Notes under the pieces: generated by a model
Told to the model about the DNA's origin: nothing
Databases searched by the model: none
The model's input: the letters and a program-made list of their open reading frames with translations, nothing else
Translations under genes and position numbers: made by a program
Shown here: in pieces, positions 5,974-7,433 of the stretch
Numbering within the stretch: the first letter of the stretch is position 1
Layout of the letters: the number at the start of each line of letters is the position of its first letter
Assembly: GCA_945872375.1 (NCBI GenBank)
Contig: CAMBYR010000094.1
Span: 1-7,433 of the forward strand
Reading direction: 5' to 3'
DNA: 7,433 nt
Source of the DNA: an uncultured Blautia sp.
GTDB lineage: Bacteria; Bacillota; Clostridia; Lachnospirales; Lachnospiraceae

Positions 5974-6246
5974 TCAGCGCTCCCAGGATTTATTTTTGAT
6001 ATATTCATTCAGAAGCTCTTCCACCAGTTCATCACGCTCTACCTTCATGATCATGCTTCTGGCGCCTTTATGGCTGGTAATATATGTGGGGTCTCCGGAC
6101 ATAATATAGCCTACAATCTGATTGACCGGATTGTAGCCCTTTTCGTCCATCGCATTATATACCAGATCCAGAACTTCTTTTACTTCCAGCTCCTGATCCG
6201 GTTTCGTCCTGAAATACTGTGTATTTCCCAGATTACTGTCTGTCAT
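5974..6246 (-). CDS. ireB: IreB family regulatory phosphoprotein (UPF0297/DUF965)
   Basis: IreB is a small cytoplasmic protein that in Enterococcus faecalis is phosphorylated by the PASTA kinase IreK and influences cephalosporin resistance. This one has 90 aa and carries the conserved core: EVLDLVYNAMDEKGYNP (24-40), NQIVGYIMSGDPTYI (42-56), HKGAR (59-63) and ERDELVEELL (70-79). I chose the ATG at 6244-6246. The GTG three codons earlier would leave only 1 nt between AAGGA (6257-6261) and the start, whereas the ATG has 10 nt and gives the usual family length. Thr9 (NTQYF) aligns with one of the two phospho-threonines described in Enterococcus; the other is not at the equivalent place, though Thr2 and Ser4 are nearby. 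It begins the run ireB-ruvX-DUF1292, with a promoter-like sequence and a repeat-containing leader upstream. Confidence 0.92.
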   Translation of the reverse strand: MTDSNLGNTQYFRTKPDQELEVKEVLDLVYNAMDEKGYNPVNQIVGYIMSGDPTYITSHKGARSMIMKVERDELVEELLNEYIKNKSWER

Positions 6247-6278
6247 TTTTCTCACGTCCTTATCATTATTGTAATTCT

Positions 6279-6336
6279 GTTATTCGTAACTGTTCAGTAC
6301 GGTTATTCGTAACTGTTCAGTACCTTCACAGTTACG
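6279..6336 (-). repeat. Tandem 23-bp-period repeat and 8-bp inverted repeat in the ireB leader
   Basis: A 22-bp unit starting GTTATTCGTAACTG occurs twice without mismatch on the + strand, at 6279-6300 and 6302-6323, separated by one base. A third, partial relic (GGTTATTC) lies at 6336-6343. CGTAACTG (6308-6315) in the second unit is the exact inverse of CAGTTACG (6329-6336), so the transcript could form an 8-bp stem with a 13-nt loop. If the predicted promoter is right, all of this lies in the 5' untranslated leader of ireB. It could be an intergenic repeat family, an operator or an RNA control element. Confidence 0.85.
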
Positions 6337-6354
6337 GTTATTCTTATATATTTT

Positions 6355-6382
6355 AATATACTTCCCATTAAAATACAATCAA
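6355..6382 (-). promoter_or_regulatory. Candidate sigma-A promoter for ireB-ruvX-DUF1292
   Basis: On the - strand TTGATT (6377-6382) and TATATT (6355-6360) are separated by 16 nt, a reasonable -35/-10 pair in an AT-rich stretch right after mtaB. The start would be near 6347, giving a leader of about 100 nt before the ireB ATG. The AT-rich background allows other pairings, so this is a prediction. Confidence 0.45.
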
Positions 6383-6395
6383 AATTTTGCCGGCA

Positions 6396-7433
6396 CTATA
6401 ACACTCCAAGAATCAGGTGATCTTCCAGCATTTTTTCCGCCCGGACCGATATAATGTCATTCACGGAAAGTCCCTCCTGTTTTTCCACTGCCGTACGAAT
6501 GTATTCCCGGCTGTGTCCTACAAGATAAGTATGCCCATTCAGGATGATTTCTTCCTCCAGAAGGATTTCCAGCCTTTTTCCAAGCATGAAATTTTCATAT
6601 TCTTTGGCACGGCGCTCATGAAGTTCCAGCATCCGGTCACTTCGTGCAGCCTTCACAGCCTCGGTAAGCTGTCCTTCCATGGCAGCCGCCTTTGTCCCAT
6701 GTCTTCTGGAATATTTGAAAATATGTGTTTCGTAAAAGTGAATTTTCTTCACAAATTCCAGAGACTCCTCAAATTCCTCTTCCGTTTCCATGGGAAATCC
6801 CACGATCACGTCAGTGGTCAGCGCCGGCGCTTCATAATACTTTCTGAGAATCTCACATTTTTCCGCATATTCTGATGAATCATACCGCCGGTTCATCCGT
6901 TTCAGCGTGGCGTCACAGCCGCTCTGCAGCGAAAGATGAAAATGCGGGCAAACCTTCGGCATTCGGGAAAGAGCTTCCACAAATTCTTCCGTAATAATTC
7001 CGGGCTCCAGGGATCCCAGACGAATCCGGCAGATTCCCTCCACCTCATTTACCCTGCGGATCAGCTCCAGAAGATCGATCCGCTCTGTTTCCGGGAAATC
7101 GGTTCCGTAGGAACTGAGGTGGATTCCGGTAAGAACCACTTCCTGATATCCTTTTTCCGCCAGTGTACGAACCTCCTTAAGCACACTTTCCGGTCTGCGG
7201 CTTCTGACACGTCCCCTGGCATAGGGGATGATACAATAGGTGCAGAACTGATTGCAGCCATCCTGTACCTTCAGATAAGCCCGGACATGTTCTGCCGTAG
7301 AGTTGATGGAAAGCTCCTCATACACCTTTGTCTGGTTAATTTTAATCACATGGGAAGCCTTTTTATGCTCAGCCAGGTATTCCTCAATGGCTTCCACAAT
7401 ATTTTTTTTACGGTTATTTCCGATAATAAGATC
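6396..7433 (-). CDS. mtaB: tRNA t6A37 methylthiotransferase MtaB, C-terminal part (5' end outside window)
   Basis: MtaB is a radical-SAM enzyme that adds a methylthio group to t6A37 of tRNAs reading ANN codons, giving ms2t6A. The frame is open to the right edge (DLIIGNNRKKNIV...), so the GTG at 7395-7397 is an internal valine and about 345 residues are visible. The missing N-terminal part would hold the UPF0004 domain, whose cysteines bind the auxiliary cluster. The radical-SAM motif CNQFCTYC (visible residues 60-67) has the CxxxCxxC spacing, followed by IPYARGRVRSR, which marks methylthiotransferases. GIHLSSYG, LGSLEPG, FHLSLQSG and TDVIVGFPMETEEEF follow in order. A C-terminal TRAM-like domain occupies roughly the last 60 residues. 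MtaB is favoured over MiaB by the GIHLSSYG and CIIPYARG forms, but the two are close. It lies just upstream of ireB; I see no strong terminator between them. Confidence 0.9.
   Translation of the reverse strand, partial: DLIIGNNRKKNIVEAIEEYLAEHKKASHVIKINQTKVYEELSINSTAEHVRAYLKVQDGCNQFCTYCIIPYARGRVRSRRPESVLKEVRTLAEKGYQEVVLTGIHLSSYGTDFPETERIDLLELIRRVNEVEGICRIRLGSLEPGIITEEFVEALSRMPKVCPHFHLSLQSGCDATLKRMNRRYDSSEYAEKCEILRKYYEAPALTTDVIVGFPMETEEEFEESLEFVKKIHFYETHIFKYSRRHGTKAAAMEGQLTEAVKAARSDRMLELHERRAKEYENFMLGKRLEILLEEEIILNGHTYLVGHSREYIRTAVEKQEGLSVNDIISVRAEKMLEDHLILGVL

Noticed and set aside
6279..6323. CRISPR array
   Set aside because: Only two units separated by a single base, with no spacers and no cas genes.
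7395..7397. GTG as start of mtaB
   Set aside because: The frame continues to the window edge with residues typical of methylthiotransferases before the radical-SAM domain.

Overview
The window reads as ordinary chromosome of an endospore-forming Clostridia, most likely a Lachnospiraceae gut anaerobe. The reasons are a SigK-type sporulation sigma factor tail, RNase J instead of RNase E, a YlbF-family protein, IreB, MtaB, and strong GGAGG ribosome-binding sites with occasional GTG and TTG starts. The placement is inferred from gene content and protein style, not from a search.

Layout. At the left edge (1-299, + strand) is the 3' end of a sigK-like gene. Everything else lies on the - strand, convergent to it, and the two transcription units meet at a terminator hairpin (315-377). 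Reading down the - strand from the right edge: mtaB (5' end outside the window, 7433-6396); a short gap with a sigma-A-like promoter and a 23-bp-period tandem repeat in the presumed leader; ireB (6246-5974); ruvX (5971-5522); a DUF1292 gene (5535-5278); a 322-nt gap with three hairpins and a possible broken reading frame; rnjA (TTG start, 4955-3099); a ylbF-family gene (3093-2755); a short MltG-like gene without the catalytic domain (2721-2320); trmR (2323-1613); and a U32-family trhP gene (1616-387).

How they work together. ireB-ruvX-DUF1292 and mltG-trmR-trhP are the two halves of a cluster that is continuous in Bacillus subtilis (yrzL-yrrK-yrzB-yrrL-yrrM-yrrN/O). Here RNase J plus a YlbF-family gene sits exactly between the halves, next to the 322-nt gap. 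TrhP and TrmR are expected to act in sequence on wobble uridine 34 of tRNAs (U to ho5U to mo5U). MtaB thiomethylates t6A37 in the same anticodon loop. RNase J, the YlbF-family protein and RuvX/YqgF point to RNA decay and processing, and IreB and the MltG-like protein to envelope control. The - strand cluster is tightly packed, with 4-nt stop/start overlaps at mltG/trmR and trmR/trhP.

I found no CRISPR array, tRNA, rRNA, phage gene or intact insertion sequence. No clear new system is present. The best leads are the catalytic-domain-less MltG, the repeat-bearing ireB leader, the basic N-terminal tail of RNase J with its TTG start, and the 322-nt gap.
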